Shown: positions 1-5,728 of the stretch, piece by piece
Layout: each line of letters opens with the position of its first letter
How positions within the stretch are numbered: the first letter of the stretch is position 1
Assembly (NCBI GenBank): GCA_014879345.1
Contig: JACSSI010000204.1
Location: 1-7,796, forward strand
DNA length: 7,796 nucleotides
Source: Anaerolineae bacterium
GTDB taxonomy: Bacteria; Chloroflexota; Anaerolineae; Promineifilales; Promineifilaceae
Direction of reading: 5' to 3'
Notes under the pieces: generated by a model
The model's database searches: none
Told to the model about the DNA's origin: nothing
The model's input: only the letters and a program-made list of their open reading frames with translations
Translations under genes and position numbers: made by a program

Positions 1-1104
1 GGCCATGCTACAGTTGCCAAAAGTTACATCCTTTACCGTGATGAGCAAAATCGACGACGGCATGAATCGGCCAAGAGTGCGTCTCGTCCCTCTGAGAACA
101 TCCCCTGGTCAAAGATATGGCGGGTGCTAGATTGGGCAGTACGCAAGAATTTGCATACCGTTTACCGCCTCAATGAACGCATTGCCAACGGGGAGTTCCC
201 ACAAATTGTGCATGAATCAGAAGCGGCGTATGAAGAGGATGTGGACACGGCCGCTGAAATGATAGCAGAACGCGCAGATGAGTTGAAGATGGTGCTGATT
301 ACTGGTCCCTCGTCGTCCGGTAAAACGACTTCTACCATTAAAATTGAGCAGCGTTTAAGCAAAATCGGCTTGAAGTTTGTAACGCTGAATGTGGATAATT
401 ACTTCTTCAACCTCGATATGCACCCCAAGGATGAGTTTGGCGATTATGATTTTGAAACGCCACAAGCCCTGGATTTGTCGCTGATCAATGAGCATTTAGA
501 ACGGTTGATTATGGGCGAAGAAGTCTTGATTCCATTTTATGATTTTAAGACGGGAACCCGTTACCCTGACCGGACACCGATGCGCTTGAATGAAAATGAA
601 ATATTGTTGATCGACAGTCTGCACGGCCTGTATCCGCCGATGACGGAAGGTGTGCCTGCGCAGAAGAAATACAAGCTCTATTTGGAGCCGCTGTTGCAAA
701 TGCGTGGGCCAGATGGGTATTTGCGCTGGACTGATTTGCGTCTGATTCGGCGGATGCTGCGGGATGCCAGCCATCGTGCCTACAAGCCGCAGATGACGTT
801 GGAACATTGGCATTATGTGCGTTCCAGCGAACTCCGGCATATCATCCCCTATTCAACGACGGCCGATTTTATTATCAACAGTGCCATGCCTTATGAGCTG
901 CCACTCTATCGGGCGCGGCTGTTGACGGAGTTTGACCGTTGGCGTACCGAGTATGTGGGCAATCCGCTGCGCGAGGATGCGCTGATGCGGGCGGAACGGG
1001 TCTATCGCATGTTAGAAGCGATTACGCCGGTGGCAGATGATTCGCCCGTGCCGACGGATTCGGTGCTGCGGGAGTTTATTGGCGGCAGTAGTTTGGCATA
1101 TTAA
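1..1104 (+). CDS. ATP-cone / uridine-kinase-like nucleoside kinase, 5' truncated by window edge
   Basis: The frame is open from base 1, so this is the last 367 residues of a longer protein; the GTG at 124 is internal. Residues 1-15 (GHATVAKSYILYRDE) match the end of an ATP-cone nucleotide-binding domain. A helical linker follows, then a P-loop kinase domain of the uridine kinase/phosphoribulokinase type. Visible motifs are Walker A GPSSSGKT (102-109), VDNYFF with Asp132, YDFETPQALD (from 149), FYDFKTG (from 179), IDSLHGL (from 204) and the family-type tail REFIGGS (357-363). The expected activity is NTP-dependent phosphorylation of a nucleoside such as uridine in the cytoplasm. Relatives commonly carry an N-terminal TGS-type region; here an ATP-cone appears instead, suggesting allosteric sensing of ATP/dATP (inference). 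The stop TAA at 1102 abuts a palindromic repeat. Family call is firm; the exact substrate is not known. Confidence 0.85.
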   Translation, partial: GHATVAKSYILYRDEQNRRRHESAKSASRPSENIPWSKIWRVLDWAVRKNLHTVYRLNERIANGEFPQIVHESEAAYEEDVDTAAEMIAERADELKMVLITGPSSSGKTTSTIKIEQRLSKIGLKFVTLNVDNYFFNLDMHPKDEFGDYDFETPQALDLSLINEHLERLIMGEEVLIPFYDFKTGTRYPDRTPMRLNENEILLIDSLHGLYPPMTEGVPAQKKYKLYLEPLLQMRGPDGYLRWTDLRLIRRMLRDASHRAYKPQMTLEHWHYVRSSELRHIIPYSTTADFIINSAMPYELPLYRARLLTEFDRWRTEYVGNPLREDALMRAERVYRMLEAITPVADDSPVPTDSVLREFIGGSSLAY

Positions 1105-1194
1105 GTAAGCGTTCACAAATAATTTAGCGGTTTTCAGATTGGACCAATCTTCAAGATTGGTCCAATCTCGGCAAGTTAAAAACGAACGCTCACT
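1104..1194. repeat. Nested palindromic element (MITE/REP-like)
   Basis: An outer inverted repeat pairs 1104-1114 (AGTAAGCGTTC) with 1184-1194 (GAACGCTCACT), 10 of 11 bases matching. Inside it, 1136-1151 and 1153-1168 form a perfect 16-base inverted repeat around C1152. Each inner arm is itself a palindrome (AGATTGGACCAATCT and AGATTGGTCCAATCT), so the half-site AGATTGG occurs four times in alternating orientation. The two symmetry centres nearly coincide (1149 and 1152), which looks like one element rather than chance. TAAG occurs at both outer edges (1102-1105 and 1194-1197) and could be a target duplication, but it is too short to rely on. Confidence 0.65.
1136..1168 (+). terminator. Possible hairpin terminating the kinase transcript
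   Basis: The inner perfect stem of the palindromic element lies 31 bases after the kinase stop and would fold into a very stable RNA hairpin. It is not followed by a T-tract (CGGCAAG follows), so it is not a classical intrinsic terminator. It may instead attenuate transcription or protect the 3' end. The same bases are counted in the larger repeat. Confidence 0.3.
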
Positions 1195-1228
1195 AAGGCA
1201 AAAATTAGAAGGCAGAGGGCAGAATTAT

Positions 1229-2446
1229 ATGGATATTGAGACAGAAGTGGTGGAAACACTTCCTTCAACACATGCAGGACAAGTTGTTTCTGAGCTGCAT
1301 GACACAGAAAAAACATTTCTATGGGGTTCGGTTGCGACTGTTACCATGGCGCATCTGGTGCATGATACGTATACGGCGTTTTTAGCACCGCTGCTGCCGC
1401 TGCTGCAAAGTAAATTAGGTATTGGCTATACACTGGCGGGTAGTTTAGCCATCTTCATGCAGCTTCCCAGTCTGCTAAACCCCTTCATCGGTTATTTGGC
1501 TGATAAGGCGAATTTGCGTTGGTTTATCATTTTGGCACCGGCTGTGACGGGGACGTTGATGAGCTGTATGGGTTTGGCGCCTACTTATTTGGTTTTGGTG
1601 TTTTTGCTGTTGGCGGCCGGGGTTAGTGTCGCTTGTTTTCATGCGCCAGCTCCGGCGATGATAGCTAAAGTGTCCGGGGGGCGTGTGGGCAAGGGCATGA
1701 GCATTTTCATGGCCAGTGGTGAATTGGGACGTACTTTAGGCCCGGTGATTGCGGTGGCCGGGGTGGGCTGGTTTGGTCTGGAAGGGATGTGGCGTCTGGC
1801 TTTTGTGGGCTGGGGTGTTTCTATCATTTTGTATTGGCGGCTGCGGAATATTGAGGATGTGCGTAAAACTGAATCGGCAAAGGCCACGATGTCTGAGTTC
1901 CGCGCGGCAGGGCAAAAAGTTTTCCCGCCGTTGGCTTTGATCATGATGGGGCGGGCGCTGCTGGAAGTCTCATTGACGATTTATTTGCCGCTTTTTGTGA
2001 GCGATGAATTGGGCTTGAGTTTATGGCTGGCGGCGATTTCTTTGACGATTTTGCAGGCGGCGGGGGTGGTCGGTGCTTTGATTTCTGGTACGATTAGCGA
2101 CCGTTACGGCCGTTCTCGTATTTTGTTTATGGTGCTGCTGCTGGCGCCGCTTTTGATGCTGGCTTTAATCTATGGCCCGTCCTGGTTGGCGGTGCCGCTG
2201 CTCATTGCCCTGGGGTTGACGGCACTGTCGCCGCAGCCAGTATTTTTGGCGTTGGTACAAGATAAATTCCCAGATAATCGAGCATTGAGTAATGGTACGT
2301 TTTTAGCGTTGAATTTCCTCATTCGGGCGGCAGGCATTTGGGTGGTGGGGCTGCTGGCTGATCAGTTTGGCCTGACGGCGGCGTTTGTGCTGAGTGCGCT
2401 GGTGGCGTTTGTGACTGTGCCTGTGCTGAAGTTCTTGCCGAAATAA
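1229..2446 (+). CDS. MFS transporter, fosmidomycin-resistance (Fsr)-like
   Basis: A 405-residue inner-membrane protein of the major facilitator superfamily with about 12 hydrophobic segments from residue 31 to 402, consistent with a proton-driven drug or metabolite exporter. The early motif A is GYLADKANLR (88-97), and its second-half counterpart is GTISDRYGRSR (287-297). The stretch 136-171 (CFHAPAPAMIAK, then SGGRVGKGMS and GELGRTLGP) resembles the Fsr group, where the equivalent begins FHPEA. The central cytoplasmic loop is about 205-230. ATG 1229 was chosen over a TTG at 1139 because the upstream extension would translate the palindromic repeat; a weak purine-rich AGAGGG lies about 10 bases before ATG. 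It follows the kinase on the same strand after a 124-base gap and is probably transcribed separately. Substrate cannot be told from sequence. Confidence 0.85.
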   Translation: MDIETEVVETLPSTHAGQVVSELHDTEKTFLWGSVATVTMAHLVHDTYTAFLAPLLPLLQSKLGIGYTLAGSLAIFMQLPSLLNPFIGYLADKANLRWFIILAPAVTGTLMSCMGLAPTYLVLVFLLLAAGVSVACFHAPAPAMIAKVSGGRVGKGMSIFMASGELGRTLGPVIAVAGVGWFGLEGMWRLAFVGWGVSIILYWRLRNIEDVRKTESAKATMSEFRAAGQKVFPPLALIMMGRALLEVSLTIYLPLFVSDELGLSLWLAAISLTILQAAGVVGALISGTISDRYGRSRILFMVLLLAPLLMLALIYGPSWLAVPLLIALGLTALSPQPVFLALVQDKFPDNRALSNGTFLALNFLIRAAGIWVVGLLADQFGLTAAFVLSALVAFVTVPVLKFLPK

Positions 2447-2450
2447 AAAT

Positions 2451-2531
2451 GGGACACGGCGTTACACAGAGCAGACACGGTGAAGAGGGTTTGCTCTAAA
2501 AAGCTCTGTGTATCTCCGTGCTTCTCCGTGT
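2451..2531. repeat. Imperfect inverted repeat, dispersed-repeat-like
   Basis: The arms TACACAGAGC (2463-2472) and GCTCTGTGTA (2503-2512) are a perfect 10-base inverted repeat with a 30-base interior. Outside them, GGGACACGG (2451-2459) loosely mirrors CCGTGTTCC (2526-2534). TCTCCGTG is repeated directly at 2513-2520 and 2523-2530. It begins just after the MFS stop. The style (CACGGAGA and ACACAGAG words) is typical of dispersed intergenic repeats in some bacterial genomes. It could also act as a 3' hairpin, but there is no U-tract. Confidence 0.45.
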
Positions 2532-2571
2532 TCCTGCTCTTTAATTGGCTATGAGTGTTAAACGGCCGTTA

Positions 2572-2600
2572 TTGTGCCAACCATCTACTTTAGGTATAAT
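2572..2600 (+). promoter_or_regulatory. Predicted sigma70-type promoter of the LysM gene
   Basis: A perfect -10 box TATAAT lies at 2595-2600, with a poor -35 candidate TTGTGC at 2572-2577 and 17 bases between. Transcription would begin near 2607, giving a leader of about 40 bases before ATG 2648. One AACGGCCGTT palindrome (2561-2570) sits immediately upstream of the -35 position. Confidence 0.5.
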
Positions 2601-2614
2601 GCCGCGCTTTGACA

Positions 2615-2628
2615 GGCTCACCTGAGCC
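2615..2628. promoter_or_regulatory. Small palindrome in the leader of the LysM gene
   Basis: GGCTCA-CC-TGAGCC is a perfect 6+6 inverted repeat just after the predicted transcription start. Its position would suit an operator. The two-base spacer makes it a poor RNA hairpin. AGGAG at 2629-2633 follows, 14 bases before ATG, longer than ideal for a ribosome binding site. Confidence 0.25.
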
Positions 2629-2647
2629 AGGAGAAAACGTTAGCGGA

Positions 2648-4150
2648 ATGAGTGAAGGAAACGAATCATCAGCCGAAGCGCCAATTTATCGCTGTCCTAC
2701 TTGTGATAGTGTGGTGGCGGCTGATGCGGAGCGATGTTTGATGTGTGGGGCGGTGCAGCCAAAACGGCCGTTACCCATCCCCCAACCGCCCGCTGAACCT
2801 GAATTAGATGGTGAGCCAGAAATTGAGGAAACGGCCGTTCCTGACCCCATTGAATCCTTGCCAGATGAAGCACCAGAGCCAGTTGACGAACCTGTTCAGG
2901 CAGTTGAGCCGCCAGACGAACCACCCAAAACGACGACCACTCCCGTTTTTGTACATGTCGAAGACCCTGAGTATGCTAAAAAGCAGGAGCCAGCCAGCGT
3001 CAAGCCTGTTGGCTTAAAAACATGGTCGCCCCCGTCATCACCGCCGAAGCAGAAAAATCGGTCGTGGCTGCTTTATGGGGGAACGGCCGTTGTCATCATC
3101 TTCATTATTTTGCTAGGCGTTTTCACCGTGCAGCCCCCTGCGGCCGATGCTGTTGCTGAAGAAACGGCCGTTGCCATCCTGCTCTCCCCCTCCGCCACCT
3201 TTACCCAGGAACCTTCGCCGCTGCCCACCGATACCGAATCACCGCCAGCCACCCCCACCATCACCTTAACACCTGCCCCCACCAACACCCTGGAACCGCC
3301 GCGACAGCACACCATCAGCAGCGGCGATACCTTGTTTGGACTGGCGCTGCAATACCGCATCTCCCTGGATTCCATTTTGGAAGCCAACGAAATGACCCAA
3401 AACTCCCCAATTATTGCCGGACAACCCCTGCTCATACCCTGGCCCACGCCCACGCCGCCGCTGGAACCGGTAGGCATGGAGTTTAATGGCGAACTGGTCA
3501 TCGCAGACCCGTTTGATTGTCGTCGTTACGAGGTTGTCTCAGGCGATTCACTCAACGCCATCGCCGCCCGTGCCGACATCGACTACGATCTGTTCTTGCT
3601 CGTTAACCGCCTCACCAGCGAATCCGTCATTCAGCCGGGTGACACCGTCTGCCTCCCGGAAATTGTCTACGGGGCTACCCTGCCGCCCACGGCCGGGCCA
3701 TCACCCACACCGTCATTGACCCCGCCGCCGCCTGGCCCCAGCTTGCTCTTCCCGGTGCAAGCAGCCGTAGTTCAGCCGCCGGAAGGCTTGATTACATTGC
3801 AATGGGCAGCCGTGCGCGATCTGGCTCAAGATGAATGGTATATGGTTGAAGTGACGGATATGGATCAACTGGACACAGCGCCGTGGCGCGGCTTTACGCG
3901 AGACAATGCCTTCCAGGTACCTTCTAGTTGGCGACCCACCATCGCCGAACCGCATCAAATGCGATGGCGGGTTAGTCTGGTTAAGGTAACGGGCTTCCGC
4001 GAGGATGGCTTGCCCCTCTTTACGTTTGGCGGTCAGAGCAGTGACGATTCCTTTTTCACCTGGGAAGGAGCCGTGCCTACCCCGACACCAACTGCCACTG
4101 CTACCATCATCCCCACGCCGACTCCAATTCCGGCAACCCCCACAAAATAA
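2648..4150 (+). CDS. Zinc-ribbon, single-pass membrane protein with two LysM domains
   Basis: A 500-residue protein of layered architecture. Residues 14-34 form a zinc ribbon with Cys16, Cys19, Cys30 and Cys33 (CPTC...CLMC). An acidic Pro/Glu-rich stretch runs from about 40 to 115. One membrane helix spans about 140-161 after a basic KQKNR, so the ribbon should be cytoplasmic and the rest outside. A Thr/Pro linker follows, then LysM 1 (about 220-265, HTISSGDTLFGLA) and LysM 2 (about 291-338, YEVVSGDSLNAIA). A second Pro-rich linker leads to a beta-rich, possibly Ig/FnIII-like domain (about 364-472) with a TPTPT tail. LysM domains bind N-acetylglucosamine polymers such as peptidoglycan, so a cell-wall role is likely. 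Cys291 and Cys335 bracket LysM 2 and may form a disulfide. ATG 2648 is preferred to TTG 2609, which lies at the predicted transcription start. No catalytic domain is seen. Confidence 0.85.
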   Translation: MSEGNESSAEAPIYRCPTCDSVVAADAERCLMCGAVQPKRPLPIPQPPAEPELDGEPEIEETAVPDPIESLPDEAPEPVDEPVQAVEPPDEPPKTTTTPVFVHVEDPEYAKKQEPASVKPVGLKTWSPPSSPPKQKNRSWLLYGGTAVVIIFIILLGVFTVQPPAADAVAEETAVAILLSPSATFTQEPSPLPTDTESPPATPTITLTPAPTNTLEPPRQHTISSGDTLFGLALQYRISLDSILEANEMTQNSPIIAGQPLLIPWPTPTPPLEPVGMEFNGELVIADPFDCRRYEVVSGDSLNAIAARADIDYDLFLLVNRLTSESVIQPGDTVCLPEIVYGATLPPTAGPSPTPSLTPPPPGPSLLFPVQAAVVQPPEGLITLQWAAVRDLAQDEWYMVEVTDMDQLDTAPWRGFTRDNAFQVPSSWRPTIAEPHQMRWRVSLVKVTGFREDGLPLFTFGGQSSDDSFFTWEGAVPTPTPTATATIIPTPTPIPATPTK

Positions 4151-4160
4151 ACCCGTTACC

Positions 4161-4187
4161 GGTGAATAATAAATCGTGAATGGTGAA
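4161..4187. repeat. Short degenerate GTGAA repeats between convergent genes
   Basis: GTGAA occurs at 4162, 4176 and 4183, the first two as GTGAATAAT and GTGAATGGT. This fills most of the 41-base spacer between the convergent LysM and AI-2E genes. No convincing terminator hairpin is visible here. Confidence 0.3.
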
Positions 4188-4191
4188 GCGG

Positions 4192-5334
4192 CTATGGTTC
4201 GCGCATCATGGAATATGTTTCAGGTTCCGGCGCATCCGGTGGCAGTTGCGAACTGATTTGCACGTCGGGCCAGGGTGGAATGTCCATAATTTTGGCGTGG
4301 ATATAATGGGCGATAACGGCCGTTGATCCCAACACCGGCACGACAATCAACGCCGCAAAAATTCCCGCCAGCGACAGCGCCCCAATAATGCCTACAAACA
4401 CCACGCCTGGATGTAAATTCATCGACGACCCCATAATGCGCGGGCGCAGCCACACATTTTCCACCGCTTGAATCAAGACAAAAATACCAATCACGATGAG
4501 CATAAACCACAAATTGGAGATGGGCAGATACGAAGAGCCAGCAATAAGGGCGACAACTGCTGCCGCCGCCGCCACGATGACAGGCCCCACCGTCATGATC
4601 ACATCAAAAATGGCCGCCAAAATGCCAAAAACAATTGCACCAGGCATCCCCACGCCAGCCAAAATGAGCGTTGTCAAAAAGCCAATCATCAACGACAGCC
4701 GCAGTTGCCCGCGAAGATAGCGTTGCCAAACTGTTTTTACCTCATCATAGACCCGCCGAAAATCAGCTTGATACGCTTCTGGCCCCAGCGTGATTAACCA
4801 TTCACGTAAGCGCGGCCAATCTTGCAGTAAATAGAACGTGGAGACGATGATGACCAGAATCCACGTGAGATTGGTGGAGGCCGCGATCAACCATTCCCAC
4901 ACAATGTCGGGGCGCATCAGCGTGGCGCTGTCAACAGAGAAATTATCAATCAGTGTTTGCAGGTGTAGTTCTGTGCCCATAATGACAATAGGACGGGACA
5001 GCATCACTTCAAGCTGCTCAAAGACCACAAAGTAAATATCTTGTATATCGTCGGCGATATTGTGGATTTGCGAGGGAGCTAACAAAGCCAGGGTAACACC
5101 GATGGCGATGATGACAGCCAATGCCACAAAAAAGACAATCAATACAGACCAATGTCGTGCCAGGTTGGTACGATTATTGAAGAAGATGACGGCCGGATTG
5201 AGCAGCCAGGCTAATAGGGCAGAAATCGCCAAAGGGACGATTAATTCGTTGGCGGCCACGACAAAGGCCACGATAAAAATCAGTACCAAAATCAGGACGA
5301 TGTAACGGGTGGTTTTGCTCCAGCTTTTGCTCAT
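4192..5334 (-). CDS. AI-2E / PerM family membrane transporter
   Basis: A 380-residue polytopic membrane protein of the AI-2E transporter family (PF01594; YdiK/PerM/TqsA relatives), of usual family length. Two hydrophobic segments at the N terminus (about 11-50) and a third (62-86) are followed by a soluble-looking region (90-145). The membrane core then runs from 152 to 345. Family-type stretches are YLRGQLRLSLMIG (206-218), GMPGAIVFGILAAIFDVI (229-246), QAVENVWLRPRIMG (289-302), LHPGVVFVGIIGAL (307-320) and GIFAALIVVPVLG (324-336). The usual Asp-x-x-Pro-x-x-Gly loop reads FDVIMTVGP here, without its proline. Members export quorum signals or act as sodium/proton antiporters, so the substrate is open. 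ATG 5334 has only a weak purine stretch (GAAAGAAA) upstream. It is convergent with the LysM gene and divergent from the SDR gene. Confidence 0.85.
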   Translation of the reverse strand: MSKSWSKTTRYIVLILVLIFIVAFVVAANELIVPLAISALLAWLLNPAVIFFNNRTNLARHWSVLIVFFVALAVIIAIGVTLALLAPSQIHNIADDIQDIYFVVFEQLEVMLSRPIVIMGTELHLQTLIDNFSVDSATLMRPDIVWEWLIAASTNLTWILVIIVSTFYLLQDWPRLREWLITLGPEAYQADFRRVYDEVKTVWQRYLRGQLRLSLMIGFLTTLILAGVGMPGAIVFGILAAIFDVIMTVGPVIVAAAAAVVALIAGSSYLPISNLWFMLIVIGIFVLIQAVENVWLRPRIMGSSMNLHPGVVFVGIIGALSLAGIFAALIVVPVLGSTAVIAHYIHAKIMDIPPWPDVQISSQLPPDAPEPETYSMMREP

Positions 5335-5369
5335 AGATTTCTTTCAGTATGAATCCTGTATGTTGTTAT

Positions 5370-5388
5370 CAAAGCATGGCGAGCTTTG
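5370..5388. repeat. Short inverted repeat in the leader of the AI-2E gene
   Basis: CAAAGC (5370-5375) and GCTTTG (5383-5388) are perfect 6-base arms around ATGGCGA. It lies between the predicted minus-strand transcription start and ATG 5334, so it could be a leader hairpin. No known regulator site is recognised. Confidence 0.25.
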
Positions 5389-5411
5389 TTGAGATTGAAA
5401 TAACGGCCGTC

Positions 5412-5441
5412 ATTATAACGAGTTTATAGCAAATGGTTCAA
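5412..5441 (-). promoter_or_regulatory. Predicted sigma70-type promoter of the AI-2E gene
   Basis: Read on the minus strand, TTGAAC (5436-5441) and a perfect TATAAT (5412-5417) are 18 bases apart. The predicted start falls near 5405, inside a near-perfect AACGGCCGTC palindrome at 5402-5411. The leader would be about 70 bases. Confidence 0.5.
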
Positions 5442-5493
5442 CTGCTGCTGATATGGTCTCATTACGTGAAGGAAACGGATTTGTTGTGGCTAT

Positions 5494-5554
5494 GACCTGA
5501 ACCAAAGGACAGGAAGCGAGACTGGTCTAATTTTCAGGTTGTGGTCTGTCCTTC
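5494..5554. other. Interleaved inverted repeats in a gene-free gap (pseudoknot-capable)
   Basis: The 394-base gap 5335-5728 holds no credible gene. In its middle, ACCTGAA (5495-5501) pairs with TTCAGGT (5533-5539), and AAGGACAG (5505-5512) pairs with CTGTCCTT (5546-5553). The pairs interleave rather than nest, as in an H-type pseudoknot. AGAC-TG-GTCT lies between them. It may be a leader structure, a remnant repeat or chance. Confidence 0.25.
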
Positions 5555-5614
5555 TGCCAGATGTGGGCCTGACTGTAAAAAATTATGATTCAGGCATGAG
5601 TTTTATAACTATAC

Positions 5615-5686
5615 CGGTCACTCTTGACCGTCATACCCGTGAAGGCGGGTATCCAATTAGTGGATTCCTGCCTGTGCAGGAATGAC
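5615..5686. repeat. Dispersed intergenic repeat (VIPAKAGIQ-type)
   Basis: Three stem pairs lie in a row: CGGTCA/TGACCG (5615-5620/5625-5630), ATACCCG/CGGGTAT (5633-5639/5646-5652) and ATTCCTGC/GCAGGAAT (5664-5671/5676-5683). GTCAT (5630-5634) and ATGAC (5682-5686) also mirror each other around the last two. Translated in the SDR frame it gives VIPVKAGIQ, the well-known false peptide from a repeat scattered through many bacterial genomes. It sits in the SDR leader, ending about 43 bases before the start codon. Confidence 0.75.
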
Positions 5687-5716
5687 CTGGGTAGTTATGG
5701 AGCCTTTAGGTTTCTC

Positions 5717-5722
5717 AAGGAG
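5717..5722 (+). promoter_or_regulatory. Ribosome binding site fixing the SDR start
   Basis: AAGGAG lies six bases before ATG 5729. It settles the start against the upstream TTG at 5624, whose extension would translate the dispersed repeat. Confidence 0.8.
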
Positions 5723-5728
5723 AAAATC

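Noticed and set aside
1139..1228. TTG start extending the MFS protein by 30 residues
   Set aside because: The extension translates the palindromic repeat and has no ribosome binding site; ATG 1229 begins the family-like sequence.
2609..2614. Perfect TTGACA as a -35 box
   Set aside because: No acceptable -10 box lies 16-18 bases downstream, and the perfect TATAAT at 2595 explains transcription better.
2609..2647. TTG start extending the LysM protein by 13 residues
   Set aside because: It lies at the predicted transcription start and reads through the leader palindrome; ATG 2648 directly precedes the zinc ribbon region.
3073..3501. 142-codon open frame on the minus strand inside the LysM gene
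   Set aside because: Its Gly/Val/Ser-rich composition is the mirror of the Pro/Thr-rich coding strand; no domain or ribosome binding site.
4468..4797. 109-codon plus-strand frame opposite the AI-2E gene
   Set aside because: Antisense shadow rich in Asn, His and Arg without any recognisable domain.
5604..5615. TATAAC/TATACC as -10 box for the SDR gene
   Set aside because: No plausible -35 box at proper distance; too weak to annotate.
5624..5728. TTG start adding 35 residues to the SDR
   Set aside because: The extra residues (VIPVKAGIQ and on) come from a dispersed repeat; AAGGAG before ATG 5729 fixes the true start.
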